From Natronomicrosphaera sp040876735 (GTDB lineage: Bacteria; Planctomycetota; Phycisphaerae; Phycisphaerales; Phycisphaeraceae), in NCBI GenBank assembly GCA_040876735.1, contig JBBDPC010000164.1, forward strand, positions 1 to 54,212: a stretch of 54,212 nt of DNA, given 5' to 3'. Positions 25,301 to 31,857 of this stretch are shown here, one piece after another (positions within the stretch are counted from its first letter, which is position 1; every line of letters begins with the position of its first letter). The translations under genes and the position numbers were made by a program. Below the pieces are notes generated by a model. It saw only the letters and a list, made by a program, of their open reading frames with translations, was not told the origin of the DNA and did not search any database.

Positions 25301-25692
25301 CGCTGATGCGGGTAGTGCAGGCCCAGCGCGTCGCGCAGACGGCGCAGCGCGGCGTCGGGCTCGACGTCGTAGGCGAGCAGAAGCTGGCGGTTGCGGATGA
25401 TCGGGATGCGACCGTCGTTGCGGTGGCGCTCGTGCCAGATGCCCAGCAACTCGTCGACTTCGTCCAGCTCGCCTTGTGCCTGGTGGTGCAGGCAATGGTA
25501 GTAGTAATAGTCCGGGGAGCCGGGCACAAGCTGCTCGAGCGCCCGCTCGCGATCGTCGGCAAGCGCGAAGTCTTCAAGGTAGCCGACCGCCCGCCCTTGC
25601 CCCCGTACTTCATCGCTCCCAGCCGCGAAAACCCCGGTCAGCAGGAATACGGCGACCAACAGGCGGCACGACAGCGGCAGTGGCATCGACAT
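19339..25692 (-). CDS. Giant secreted macroglobulin-like protein
   Basis: The 2117-residue precursor has a signal peptide (LLVAVFLLTGVFA) and no lipobox cysteine. The ATG at 25692 follows GGGAGGA at 8 nt. The first 450 or so residues look helical with HH-rich turns. Residues about 480-900 have the beta-sandwich rhythm of macroglobulin MG domains (LFRVYDQDNQPLPDATLHV, GRMRLGPLADVERVSV). A long mixed region follows. The end, GVYVKVYARMADDSV then FYKDGYTDLRGRFDY, is a conserved C-terminal block known in alpha-2-macroglobulin-like bacterial proteins. No CxEQ thioester is present and cysteines are very few, so covalent trapping of a protease is unlikely. A Gly/Ser/Arg-rich low-complexity segment lies mid-protein. 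Function is unknown. Confidence 0.75.
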   Translation of the reverse strand: MSMPLPLSCRLLVAVFLLTGVFAAGSDEVRGQGRAVGYLEDFALADDRERALEQLVPGSPDYYYYHCLHHQAQGELDEVDELLGIWHERHRNDGRIPIIRNRQLLLAYDVEPDAALRRLRDALGLHYPHQRERPDARPNRPTQLDQDQLTRDAIFARARDHQRRNVAGFDRSAYEWLIQRDLSDDELRDLLSRLDRPDYANLPALVVRDLQYERSRGFGQHDVHRLLTLEQLAACRELMPALMHDTTFIQTWMSKLRPGPDVDIVRNLEARRAYLNRLWNFAEQLAPAHNAIKLHVLHHQLQLDRRLDDYSFDRFLQYVRIPRQAPYVNENWLRDQRRQHGHTADPSADLQDVTLLSRVGNDEPLIRAYLAELFLENDPRDALRQYLREDYLDKLIAETRLTAGLGDAEQWYSLLSPAEVQALRDRVDIDFAATNPQHVEPDELVALAVNVKHVPTLLVRVYRINALNYYQAKNREVGTTIELDGLVPNHASSFAYDAAPIRRVRRSIELPQIDRPGTWVVEMIGNGRSSRAVVRVGQLRYTMEHGPAGHLFRVYDQDNQPLPDATLHVDGHQYTPDDAGRIVVPYTTDPGRQAVILAHGDRATLDHFQHAGEQYRLDAGFHVERESLNDRQQATLLIRPTLRLNGAVQPLGLLEDVRLTITSHDRDGVASSQTVTDFQLDEDGETTHRFQVPPRLASLHFTLDATIPSLSEGEDVDLAASDSVKVNALAGSEKLTIPLLTRDGDDYLLELRGRNGEPLPDRLVTVQVKHRDISSMIHAYLQTDAAGRMRLGPLADVERVSVRTADGLEQAWTLRDPAYTHLPTYTAAAGQTILLPWTRPTDRPTRDALGLLELRDGQPIADRFDRLAIDAGYIVLDALEPGDYQLILKHDDTRIAIHVTEGVAHASHLLGEQRYLDRTDPRPMTLLQPTLDDAGDADDDVIRIRTHHAGPDTRVHVFATRYLAPFHPHDSLRVPAREGATVTRLPFATTSYVAGRDIGDEYRYILDRRHAPRFPGNMLTRPGLLLNPWAVRETDTGQQQPGSGGMFGDSGSDRGRSDAGTAEQEAAPAPREHAPDLNFLANPPLVLANLRPDADGLITLDRDQLGDRHVLHIVAIDGTHTASRQFALDVINPALRERRLIEPLDPDAHFTQRRNTDILHLGDTLTFRDLTDAQLETYDSLADVYRLLLTLNAENDGDGKLADFAFILDWPIFDRDQKLDHYARHASHELHFFLYHKDRPFFDDVVLPYLANKRDKTFMDHYLLGDDLARYRQRWAFAQLNTAERILLGQAQNDQENVARHITDRYHLLPPDTARDNLLFDLALHGSALSTDGIARGFDDFAELDRARRRDQAGGRGGGGLFGSGPVPDDQPARSAPREAAEAMEQLADLAQRGDDNAFERQSKLGVDEAKDMREQVRRLYRVVAPTMEWAENNYHHLPIHQQTADLVPVNAFWRDYAQHDGVGPFLSTEFPEAATNFTSMMLAMAVLDLPFEADEHDLAGDDADNEAPGRVTLTAGSSIIVFYRQIEPVGPPADDAPILVSQNFYQHDDRYRMLDNERVDKFITDEFVVQTVYGGQVVVTNPTSTRQRLDVLLQVPQGAMPVLNGRTTRSHHVAVEPFQTVKLEYHFYFPDPGDYAHFPVHVASRERPVAAAEPVRFHVVAEPTQIDRESWPYISQHGSEEQVVEHLQAHNVEDIDLARIAWRMRDRDFFLTITELLNERLAYDDTLWSYSLLHDHLPTMRQYLQFQDRFVQQAGSYLDSTLLQIDPVERKAWQMLEYAPLVNARAHQLGRVRQIVNPALHSQYLATLDVLAHRAELDDDDRMTVAYYLLLQDRVEEALAFFEQVEPDNLDARLQYDYFTAYLAFYTQELDKARHVAERYADHPVERWRERFATVLSQLAEIEGAGGRLVDEDDRDQQHQRLADTEPAVEMHVEADRIELAWANLDAVTVNYYLMDIELLFSSEPFVQSYGEQFAFIEPNHQQTIDLPDDERATTIALPEQLAGRNLMIEVVGGPVKRSTAYFSNALDVRMVENYGQLQVRHRGEAGGAAGVYVKVYARMADDSVQFYKDGYTDLRGRFDYASVSGDQQGGAQRFSILILSDEHGAVVREAPAPGR

Positions 25693-25794
25693 CTCGACAA
25701 TCCTCCCAAGCAAAGCGGAATCGCTTCAGTCAGATCACACCGGCGTTCACCCCTTCAGATGCACAAGAGCGGTGATAGTTCCCGCAACTGAGTA

Positions 25795-25897
25795 AAAGGG
25801 GCCGAGGGACCAACGGACCAAGGGGCCGAGTGAACAGACAGAGTCTCCTTCTGCTTCTTCACTTGACCCCTCGGCCCCTTGCCCCTTGGCCCCTTCC
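25795..25897. repeat. Fold-back element C, RAGGGRCC 8-nt units
   Basis: Eight-nt units close to AAGGGGCC, GAGGGACC and AACGGACC run to 25828. AGTGAA follows at 25829-25834. Inverse units occupy 25864-25895, with the complement of AGTGAA at 25858-25863. The best perfect arms are 12 bp (25819-25830 and 25870-25881). The element ends against the stop codon of the next gene at 25898. The rest of the 205-bp gap is the upstream region of the giant protein gene. Confidence 0.85.
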
Positions 25898-26659
25898 TCA
25901 CACCCAGATCGGCCCCTTCGGCTTCGGCCCCCGCCACCAGCGCCGAATCCCCAGCCCCCCGCCAATCCACACCAGCACCCCCAGCACCACCGGCGACAGC
26001 GTCACCCACATCGGCGCCGCGTTGCGGTGCAATCGTGGCGGCGCGTAGTGTACCTCGTCAAACAACGCCGACAGTTCCTCTTCAAATCGCTCGTCAAACG
26101 CCTCGCGCGACGTCGCCGCATCGTCCGGGTCCACCGTGTCCGCCCACCCCAACCACGCCATGACGCGGATCACCGCCGCCACCTCCGCCTCAAACCCCTC
26201 ACGCGGGTAGAGGCTCACCTCCTGCATCAGCACCGCAGGCAGCGTCTGCTCGTCCAGCGGATAGTTCGGGTCCGCCTCCGGCCCGGTCAGTGTCACGCCC
26301 GGCGGCGCCAGCGAACGACGGTCCAGCCGTTCGCCCCAACGGTCTTCCTCGCTCTCGCTCATCCGCACTTCCAGGTCCAGCCACCGCCGCAGCGTCTGCG
26401 ACAGCGACTCGCCCGGCCACTCAAGCTGCTGCCCGATCGCAAATACGCTCAAGCCGTCAAACGACTCCGACCGTGGCGACTCCAGCAACACATACGCCTC
26501 TCCCGTCACGCGCGACGTGCTCCCGCTCAGCCACGCCGTCACCGCCAGCGTCACCACCAGCACGCCCAGCGTCCACAACGCCACCACCGTCCACAGCACG
26601 CCGTTGGGCAACCGTGTGCTCGGCGGGCCAGTTTTTCCGCTTGCATCGGCATCACGCAT
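25898..26659 (-). CDS. Hypothetical two-helix membrane protein
   Basis: The 253-residue protein has a membrane helix near the N-terminus (about residues 20-45) and a second near the C-terminus (about 220-240, LSPVVLGVLVWIGGGLGI), with an acidic domain of about 170 residues between. That domain has no motif I can name; it contains FDGLSVFAIGQQLEW and SLYPREGFEAEVAAVIRVM. The C-terminal tail is basic (RRWWRGPKPKGPIWV). The topology suggests a periplasmic domain anchored at both ends. TACAAT lies 9 nt before the ATG. It is divergent from hisC and followed by fold-back element C. Confidence 0.7.
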   Translation of the reverse strand: MRDADASGKTGPPSTRLPNGVLWTVVALWTLGVLVVTLAVTAWLSGSTSRVTGEAYVLLESPRSESFDGLSVFAIGQQLEWPGESLSQTLRRWLDLEVRMSESEEDRWGERLDRRSLAPPGVTLTGPEADPNYPLDEQTLPAVLMQEVSLYPREGFEAEVAAVIRVMAWLGWADTVDPDDAATSREAFDERFEEELSALFDEVHYAPPRLHRNAAPMWVTLSPVVLGVLVWIGGGLGIRRWWRGPKPKGPIWV

Positions 26660-26744
26660 AGGCCCGCGATTGTACCGGCTTGCGACCCGCCCACCATCGC
26701 CGTCGATTGACCCGCGCCGCCCCCTTTGCGAACATGTGCCTTCT

Positions 26745-27815
26745 ATGCCCTACGAACGCGACAACATCCGTCGACTCGCCGCCTACGTCCCCGGTGAACA
26801 GCCGCAGACGCAGCGCGTCGTCAAGCTCAACACCAACGAAAATCCCTATCCCCCCGCCCCCGCCGTGCTCGACGCCGTCGCCGCCGTCACTGCCGAGCAA
26901 CTGCGCCGCTATCCCTTGCCCCGCGCCCAGCGCTTCCGCGAAGTCGCCGGCGAGGTGCACGGCCTCACCCCCGACCACGTCATCGCCACCAACGGCGGCG
27001 ACGAACTGCTCCGCCTCGCCTTCACCGTCTTCTGCGACCCCGCCGGCTCCACCGGCCAGGGTGGCGCCGGCGTCGCCGAGCCCAGCTACTCGCTCTACCC
27101 CGTGCTCGCCGACATTCACGGCACGCCGCGGGTCACCGTTCCGCGCGGCGACGCGTTCGAGTTGCCCGACGACTTCGCCGACCGCCTCAACGCCGCCGGC
27201 TGCCGGCTCGCCCTCATCGTCAACCCCCATGCCCCCTCCGGCCGATACGACCCCGCCGAAACCCTCGCCCGCGTCGCCCGCCGCTTCAAGGGCGTGCTGC
27301 TCATCGACGAAGCCTATGTCGACTTCGCCCAGGGCGATGCCCTGAGCCTGCTCGCCGACGAGGCCGGGCTGGACAACGTCCTGCTCCTGCGCTCGCTGAG
27401 CAAGGGCTACTCCCTCGCCGGCCTGCGCTTCGGCTACGGGCTGGGCCACCCCGCCCTCATCGCCGCCCTCGACAAGGCACGCGACAGCTACAACACCGAC
27501 GCCCTCAGCCAGGCCGCCGCCGTCGCCGCCCTCGAACACCGCGACGCCGCCCGGGTCACCTGGCAAAACGTCATCCGCGAACGCACCCGCCTCGCAGCCG
27601 CGCTGGCGGATCGCGGCTGGCAGGTGCTCCCCAGCCAGACCAACTTCCTGCTCGCCACTCCGCCCGCCGCCGGCCCCGTGGCCCGCGATCTCTACCAAAA
27701 CCTCAAGAGTCAGGGCATATTCGTGCGATACTTCGATCAGGACCGCCTCCGCGACAAGCTGCGTATCACCGTCGGCACCCCCGACCAGAACGACGCGCTC
27801 CTCACCGCCCTCTGA
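26745..27815 (+). CDS. hisC: Histidinol-phosphate aminotransferase
   Basis: This 356-residue fold-type I PLP enzyme converts imidazole acetol phosphate to histidinol phosphate. It begins MPYERDNIRR and has NTNENPYPP near the N-terminus and NPHAPSG in place of the common NPNNPTG. The PLP lysine is K220 in SLSKGYSLAGLRFGY. The conserved C-terminal arginine is in LRITVGT. The frame is open upstream to 26517, but conserved sequence begins at 26745. The next gene is hisB, which supports the histidine role, although HisC enzymes can also transaminate aromatic precursors. A sequence gap follows the gene. Confidence 0.95.
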   Translation: MPYERDNIRRLAAYVPGEQPQTQRVVKLNTNENPYPPAPAVLDAVAAVTAEQLRRYPLPRAQRFREVAGEVHGLTPDHVIATNGGDELLRLAFTVFCDPAGSTGQGGAGVAEPSYSLYPVLADIHGTPRVTVPRGDAFELPDDFADRLNAAGCRLALIVNPHAPSGRYDPAETLARVARRFKGVLLIDEAYVDFAQGDALSLLADEAGLDNVLLLRSLSKGYSLAGLRFGYGLGHPALIAALDKARDSYNTDALSQAAAVAALEHRDAARVTWQNVIRERTRLAAALADRGWQVLPSQTNFLLATPPAAGPVARDLYQNLKSQGIFVRYFDQDRLRDKLRITVGTPDQNDALLTAL

Positions 27816-27833
27816 TCCCCCGCGCCCGAGGCC

Positions 27834-27851
27834 GTGCGGCTTCAGCCGCAC
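27834..27851. repeat. CTTCAG-apex hairpin after hisC
   Basis: GTGCGGCTTCAGCCGCAC is a perfect 8-bp inverted repeat 18 bp after the hisC stop. The scaffold gap begins 2 nt later, so the repeat may have contributed to the assembly break. Confidence 0.8.
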
Positions 27852-27852
27852 G

Positions 27853-27862
27853 NNNNNNNNNN
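27853..27862. other. 10-N assembly gap followed by poly-C
   Basis: Ten N are followed by 10 C. The true length of the hisC-hisB spacer is therefore unknown, and a small gene or repeat could be missing here. Confidence 0.99.
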
Positions 27863-27898
27863 CCCCCCCCCCGCTCCCCGGCCCCCCGAGACCCTCCC

Positions 27899-28495
27899 AT
27901 GCCCAACCGCACCGCCACCCTCCAACGCCGCACCAACGAAACCGACATCACCGTCGAACTCAACCTCGACCCCGCCCGTGCCGGCGACTACAAAAACGCC
28001 ACCACCGTCGGCTTCTTCGATCACATGCTCGACCACGTCGCACGCCACGGCCACCTCGCCCTCCACGTCACCGCCAAAGGCGACACCCACATCGACGACC
28101 ACCACACCGTCGAAGACGTCGGCATCGTGCTCGGCCAGGCCCTGCTCGAAGCCCTCGGCGACAAGAAGGGCGTCGAACGCTACGGCTTCGCCTCCGTCCC
28201 CATGGACGAAGCCCTCGCCCGCGTCTCCATCGACCTCTCCGGCCGGCCCGCCCTCGCCTTCGACGCGCAGTTCACCGCCGCCGCCGCCAAGATCGGCACG
28301 TTCGACACCCAACTCGTCCGCGAGTTCTTCCAGGCTATCACCCAGGCCGGCCGCTTCGCCTGCCACATCGAAGTGCCCCGCGGCGACAACGACCACCACG
28401 TCGCCGAAGCCATCTTCAAAGCCTTCGGCCGCGCCCTCCGCCAGGCCGTCACCATCACCGGCGACACCATCCCCTCCACCAAAGGCTCACTCTAA
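27899..28495 (+). CDS. hisB: Imidazoleglycerol-phosphate dehydratase
   Basis: The 198-residue enzyme dehydrates imidazoleglycerol phosphate in histidine synthesis and forms a metal-containing oligomer. The metal-binding motifs DHMLDH, DDHHTVED and GDNDHHVAEA are present, as is the terminal STKG. It is the monofunctional form, without the phosphatase domain of enterobacterial HisB. It follows hisC and is probably in the same operon, but the N gap between them prevents measurement of the spacing. Confidence 0.97.
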   Translation: MPNRTATLQRRTNETDITVELNLDPARAGDYKNATTVGFFDHMLDHVARHGHLALHVTAKGDTHIDDHHTVEDVGIVLGQALLEALGDKKGVERYGFASVPMDEALARVSIDLSGRPALAFDAQFTAAAAKIGTFDTQLVREFFQAITQAGRFACHIEVPRGDNDHHVAEAIFKAFGRALRQAVTITGDTIPSTKGSL

Positions 28496-28508
28496 AACGA
28501 TTCTTTCC

Positions 28509-28537
28509 GTAGCCCACGGATTCCATCCGTGGGCTAC
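28509..28537. terminator. Perfect 13-bp hairpin between hisB and addA
   Basis: A 13-bp stem beginning GTAGCCCACGGAT closes on a 3-nt loop, midway between convergent hisB and addA stop codons. It shares the AGCCCACG stem with hairpins at 35394, 39687 and 44897. There is no T run. Confidence 0.6.
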
Positions 28538-28544
28538 TCCCCCC

Positions 28545-31500
28545 TCACACCGCCACTACTTCCCCCGCATCCACAAACGCCAGCCTTGCCGCCACCGCTG
28601 TCGCCTCCAGCCGCAGCAACCTTCCGATCGCCCGCCGGTACGCCTCCACCTGCGGCCGATACACCTCCACCAGTTCCCGCACCCGCGCCGCGTCCGCCCG
28701 GTCCGTCTTGAAATCCACCAGCATCGCTCGCTCCGCCCGGCCGGCCGCGTCCCGCCACACCGCCACGCGGTCGAACTGCCCCCGCATCATCCGACCCTCC
28801 TCCACCACCGCGAAGCTCCGCTCCCGCCACAAATCATCCGCCCCATCCCGCTCGAGCACCGCCCGCACCGCCGGCTTCGCCACCATCGCTTCAAACCCCC
28901 GCATCTGCTCCGCCAGCCACGCCTCGCTCGCGCCCGGCGTCACACGCTGCGCCGTCGCCCGCAGCGCCGCCTCGTCCGGCATCCCATCCTCCACAAATCC
29001 CACCGACTCGAACCACGCATGCATCAGCGTCCCGCGCAGCCGTGCCTGCCCCGCCTCCAGGTTCAACAACTCCGACCCCCGCACCTGTCCGCCATGTTCC
29101 AGCGATGACGGACTCACCGTCACCCACGCCCGCCGCGAGCCGGCCGGCGGCGCCGCCAGCCGCAGCTTCAACTCACTCCCCTTCCCCTGGGAGGGGCCGG
29201 GGGAGGGCGTCTCCGGAGACAATGGGTCTTCATCTGATTCGCTCGCGTCCGGCCGCCGGGCCTTCACCGCCCAATCCGCATCCCCCGCTTCATACAACAC
29301 CTGCTCCCCCGCATAATCATCATCTTCCATCGCCAGCGTGTCCCGCACGATCGCCGCAAAGCACAGCCCCAGGCTGCGCGGCGAACCATCCTGCTTCGGC
29401 CGGTTCGGCTTCACGATCATGTGCAGCGCATGCTTCGCCCGCGTCATCGCCACGTACAGGTTGCACAAGTCCTCCGCCCGCTCCGCCGCACGCTGCGCTT
29501 CGTAAGGCGGGCCAAGCTGCGCCACCTGGTCGCGCAGCGCCTGGTCCGGGTTGCGGTACACCGCTTCGATCTCGCCCGTCGGTGTCGGCCGGTCGATCAG
29601 CACCTCCCACCGCCCCGACAGCTTCCGCTCCAACTGCGCCAGCACCACCACGTCAAACTCCAGTCCCTTCGCCGCATGCACCGTCATCACCCGGATCGAC
29701 GCCGGGCTCGGCTCCTCCACGTTCGTCGCCTCCACATACGCCACGAACTGCGACGACCGCAGCGACGTCGTCGGCGTAAACTGCTCCGCCAGGTCCACCA
29801 ACTGCATCAGCCGCGTCAAGCTGCGCGGCTCGCATGAGCCGGCAAGCTGCCGCACCCACTTCGTCAGCGTCGCCGCATAGCCGTCGCTCAGCAGCGATCG
29901 GCGAATCCGCAGCGCCACCTCCGCCCGCGCCGCACCGGCCGTGCTGTTCAAGCCCACCGCCGCGCCCATCGGCGAGTTCGCCACGTGAAACGCCGCCGCC
30001 GTGTGCCCCGGGTGGTCCGCCAGCGTCAACGCCGACAGCACCGCGTTCACCGCCGGGCAATCGGTAAGCGGGTTGCCCCCTTCGCCGCTGACGCGCAGCC
30101 CCAGCTTGCGCAGCGCGTAGATCAGCCCGTGCACCGCCTTGTTCGTGCTCACCAGCACGGCAATGCTCTTGCTCCGATCCTGTTCGTGCATCGCCCGCAC
30201 CTGCTCGGCCACGAAACTTTCGTGCGGCGCATCGGCCAGCGCATCGAGATCGTCCGCATCCTCGTCGTCAGCACTCGGCGCATCGGGCAACTCCGGCCGC
30301 GACGTGACCAGCCGCACATATCCCGGCAGGTCGCGGTTCTTCTTTGTCGCTTCGTGCTTTTCAAACCCCGCCTGCCACCGCTCGACCGCCGCCGCATCCT
30401 TGTCCAGCGCATCGCAATGTTGCAGATTTCCGAACACCCGGTTCACCGCGTTCAGCACCACCGGCGACGAACGCCAGCTCACGCTCAACGGCAGGCTCGC
30501 TCCCGGAAACGCCGTCTCCACTTCGTCGAACAGTTCGGCACACCCGCCGCGCCAGCCGTAGATCGCCTGCTTCGCATCGCCTACAGCGAAAAAGCTGCGC
30601 CCCGACGCGTTCGGGTCCGGCCCATGGTCGCGAATCTCCTCCGCAAACGGCGCCAGCACCCGCCATTGATCCAGGCTGGTGTCCTGAAATTCGTCCAGCA
30701 GCAGGTGCGCCACCTGCGCGTCCAGCCGGTAGTAGACCTCCATCAGCAGATCTTCGCCGCGCATCGGCAGGTCGTGCGCCAACTTGTGCGTCAGGTCGCT
30801 GAACAGCACCACTTGGTTCCGCGAGCGCAGCCGGGCGTAATGATGGTCGAAGTGATGCAGCAGGTCGAACGTCGCCAGGGTCTGCCGGCGAAGCTGGTCG
30901 ATCTGACTCGCCCGGGCGTGAGCAATCAGCTGTTCATAGGCTTCAAGCAGTGCGGGCGGAAACGGCTTGCGGTAGTAGCCTTCGTTGCCTGCGGCGATCG
31001 CCTTGGACAGGCCCACGTTGAGAAAAACGTCCCACTGCTGGTCGAGTGCCGTGTCCCGGCTTTTGCCATGCGCCGTCGCCCATCGCTTGTCGCCGGGCAG
31101 ATGAACGGCGGCCCCGGTCAACGCTTCAATGGCGGCCATCAGGTCGACGCGCTGGAGCAGGCCCGGCGGGATGGCGAGCTTGTCCCACGTCTCGCGCTGC
31201 GGCGCCTGGCGGTAGAGGTCGTAGAGGTTGGTGACGATGCCGTCGATCGCCTGCATCACCGGCCGGGCGGTGGTGTCGTGGTGCAGCCGGCGAAGCAGGT
31301 CGAGCAGGGCGTCAAGGTCGTCGTGGTCGGCGAGCATCGCCTCGATCGCCTCCAGCCGAAGCTGGCGGACGACGGGGTGCCCTTCGTCCATCAGTTGCGG
31401 ATCGAGCGGCAGGTCCAGCTCGAAGCGGAACGTGCTGGCGATGCGGTTGAAGAAGCTGTCGATGGTGGAGATCGCCAGCCGGTGCAGCCGGCGAACAAGG

Positions 31501-31826
31501 TGGGCCAGCAGCCCCTGGCAGTCGGCCTCGGTGAGTTCGACCTGAAGGTCGCGCGCCAGGTTCGCCCGCTCCTTGTCATCATCCGCCGCCAGCGCCAGCC
31601 GGCCGAGCACGCGGGCGAGGATTTCACCCGCCGCCTTGCGCGTGAACGTGGTTGCCAGGATCGACTCCGGCTCCGCCCCGGCGGCGAGCAGGCGCAGGTA
31701 GCGCAACGTGAGCTGATACGTCTTCCCCGCCCCGGCCGAGGCGCGGATCACCCGATGCGGGTCCATCGCGACGTTGAGCGACGGGCGCATGTCGGCGTCA
31801 TGTTGAACGGGCAGCAGCTCAGTCAC
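28545..31826 (-). CDS. addA: AddA-type helicase-nuclease (UvrD/RecB family)
   Basis: The 1093-residue protein processes double-strand DNA ends for recombination together with the gene upstream. It has UvrD-family motifs in order: Walker A ASAGAGKT (K35), STIDSFF, DEFQDTS (about residue 379), GDAKQAIYGWRGG (about 418), HAAKGLEFD (about 719) and VAMTRAKHAL. The C-terminal PD-(D/E)XK nuclease shows LVDFKTD (about 1040) and the PQVEAY motif. No ATG precedes the conserved N-terminus closely; I prefer GTG at 31826, which has GGAG 10 nt upstream, over ATG at 31790. It lies 31 bp after addB. A repeat at 29169-29211 is embedded in the frame and encodes TPSPGPSQGKGS. Confidence 0.88.
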   Translation of the reverse strand: MTELLPVQHDADMRPSLNVAMDPHRVIRASAGAGKTYQLTLRYLRLLAAGAEPESILATTFTRKAAGEILARVLGRLALAADDDKERANLARDLQVELTEADCQGLLAHLVRRLHRLAISTIDSFFNRIASTFRFELDLPLDPQLMDEGHPVVRQLRLEAIEAMLADHDDLDALLDLLRRLHHDTTARPVMQAIDGIVTNLYDLYRQAPQRETWDKLAIPPGLLQRVDLMAAIEALTGAAVHLPGDKRWATAHGKSRDTALDQQWDVFLNVGLSKAIAAGNEGYYRKPFPPALLEAYEQLIAHARASQIDQLRRQTLATFDLLHHFDHHYARLRSRNQVVLFSDLTHKLAHDLPMRGEDLLMEVYYRLDAQVAHLLLDEFQDTSLDQWRVLAPFAEEIRDHGPDPNASGRSFFAVGDAKQAIYGWRGGCAELFDEVETAFPGASLPLSVSWRSSPVVLNAVNRVFGNLQHCDALDKDAAAVERWQAGFEKHEATKKNRDLPGYVRLVTSRPELPDAPSADDEDADDLDALADAPHESFVAEQVRAMHEQDRSKSIAVLVSTNKAVHGLIYALRKLGLRVSGEGGNPLTDCPAVNAVLSALTLADHPGHTAAAFHVANSPMGAAVGLNSTAGAARAEVALRIRRSLLSDGYAATLTKWVRQLAGSCEPRSLTRLMQLVDLAEQFTPTTSLRSSQFVAYVEATNVEEPSPASIRVMTVHAAKGLEFDVVVLAQLERKLSGRWEVLIDRPTPTGEIEAVYRNPDQALRDQVAQLGPPYEAQRAAERAEDLCNLYVAMTRAKHALHMIVKPNRPKQDGSPRSLGLCFAAIVRDTLAMEDDDYAGEQVLYEAGDADWAVKARRPDASESDEDPLSPETPSPGPSQGKGSELKLRLAAPPAGSRRAWVTVSPSSLEHGGQVRGSELLNLEAGQARLRGTLMHAWFESVGFVEDGMPDEAALRATAQRVTPGASEAWLAEQMRGFEAMVAKPAVRAVLERDGADDLWRERSFAVVEEGRMMRGQFDRVAVWRDAAGRAERAMLVDFKTDRADAARVRELVEVYRPQVEAYRRAIGRLLRLEATAVAARLAFVDAGEVVAV
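29169..29211 (-). repeat. Repeat embedded in addA, shared with accA-tyrA spacer
   Basis: A 43-nt C/G-rich segment with a CCCCTGGGAGGGG core closely matches the reverse complement of 49367-49406, ending in GGGGGAGGGCGTC in both. In addA it encodes TPSPGPSQGKGS, in a linker before the nuclease domain. Confidence 0.75.
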
Positions 31827-31857
31827 GGACGTTGAATCTCCATAGAGGCAGTGCAAC

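Noticed and set aside
19339..25692. True alpha-2-macroglobulin protease trap
   Set aside because: No CxEQ thioester and no adjacent penicillin-binding protein gene.
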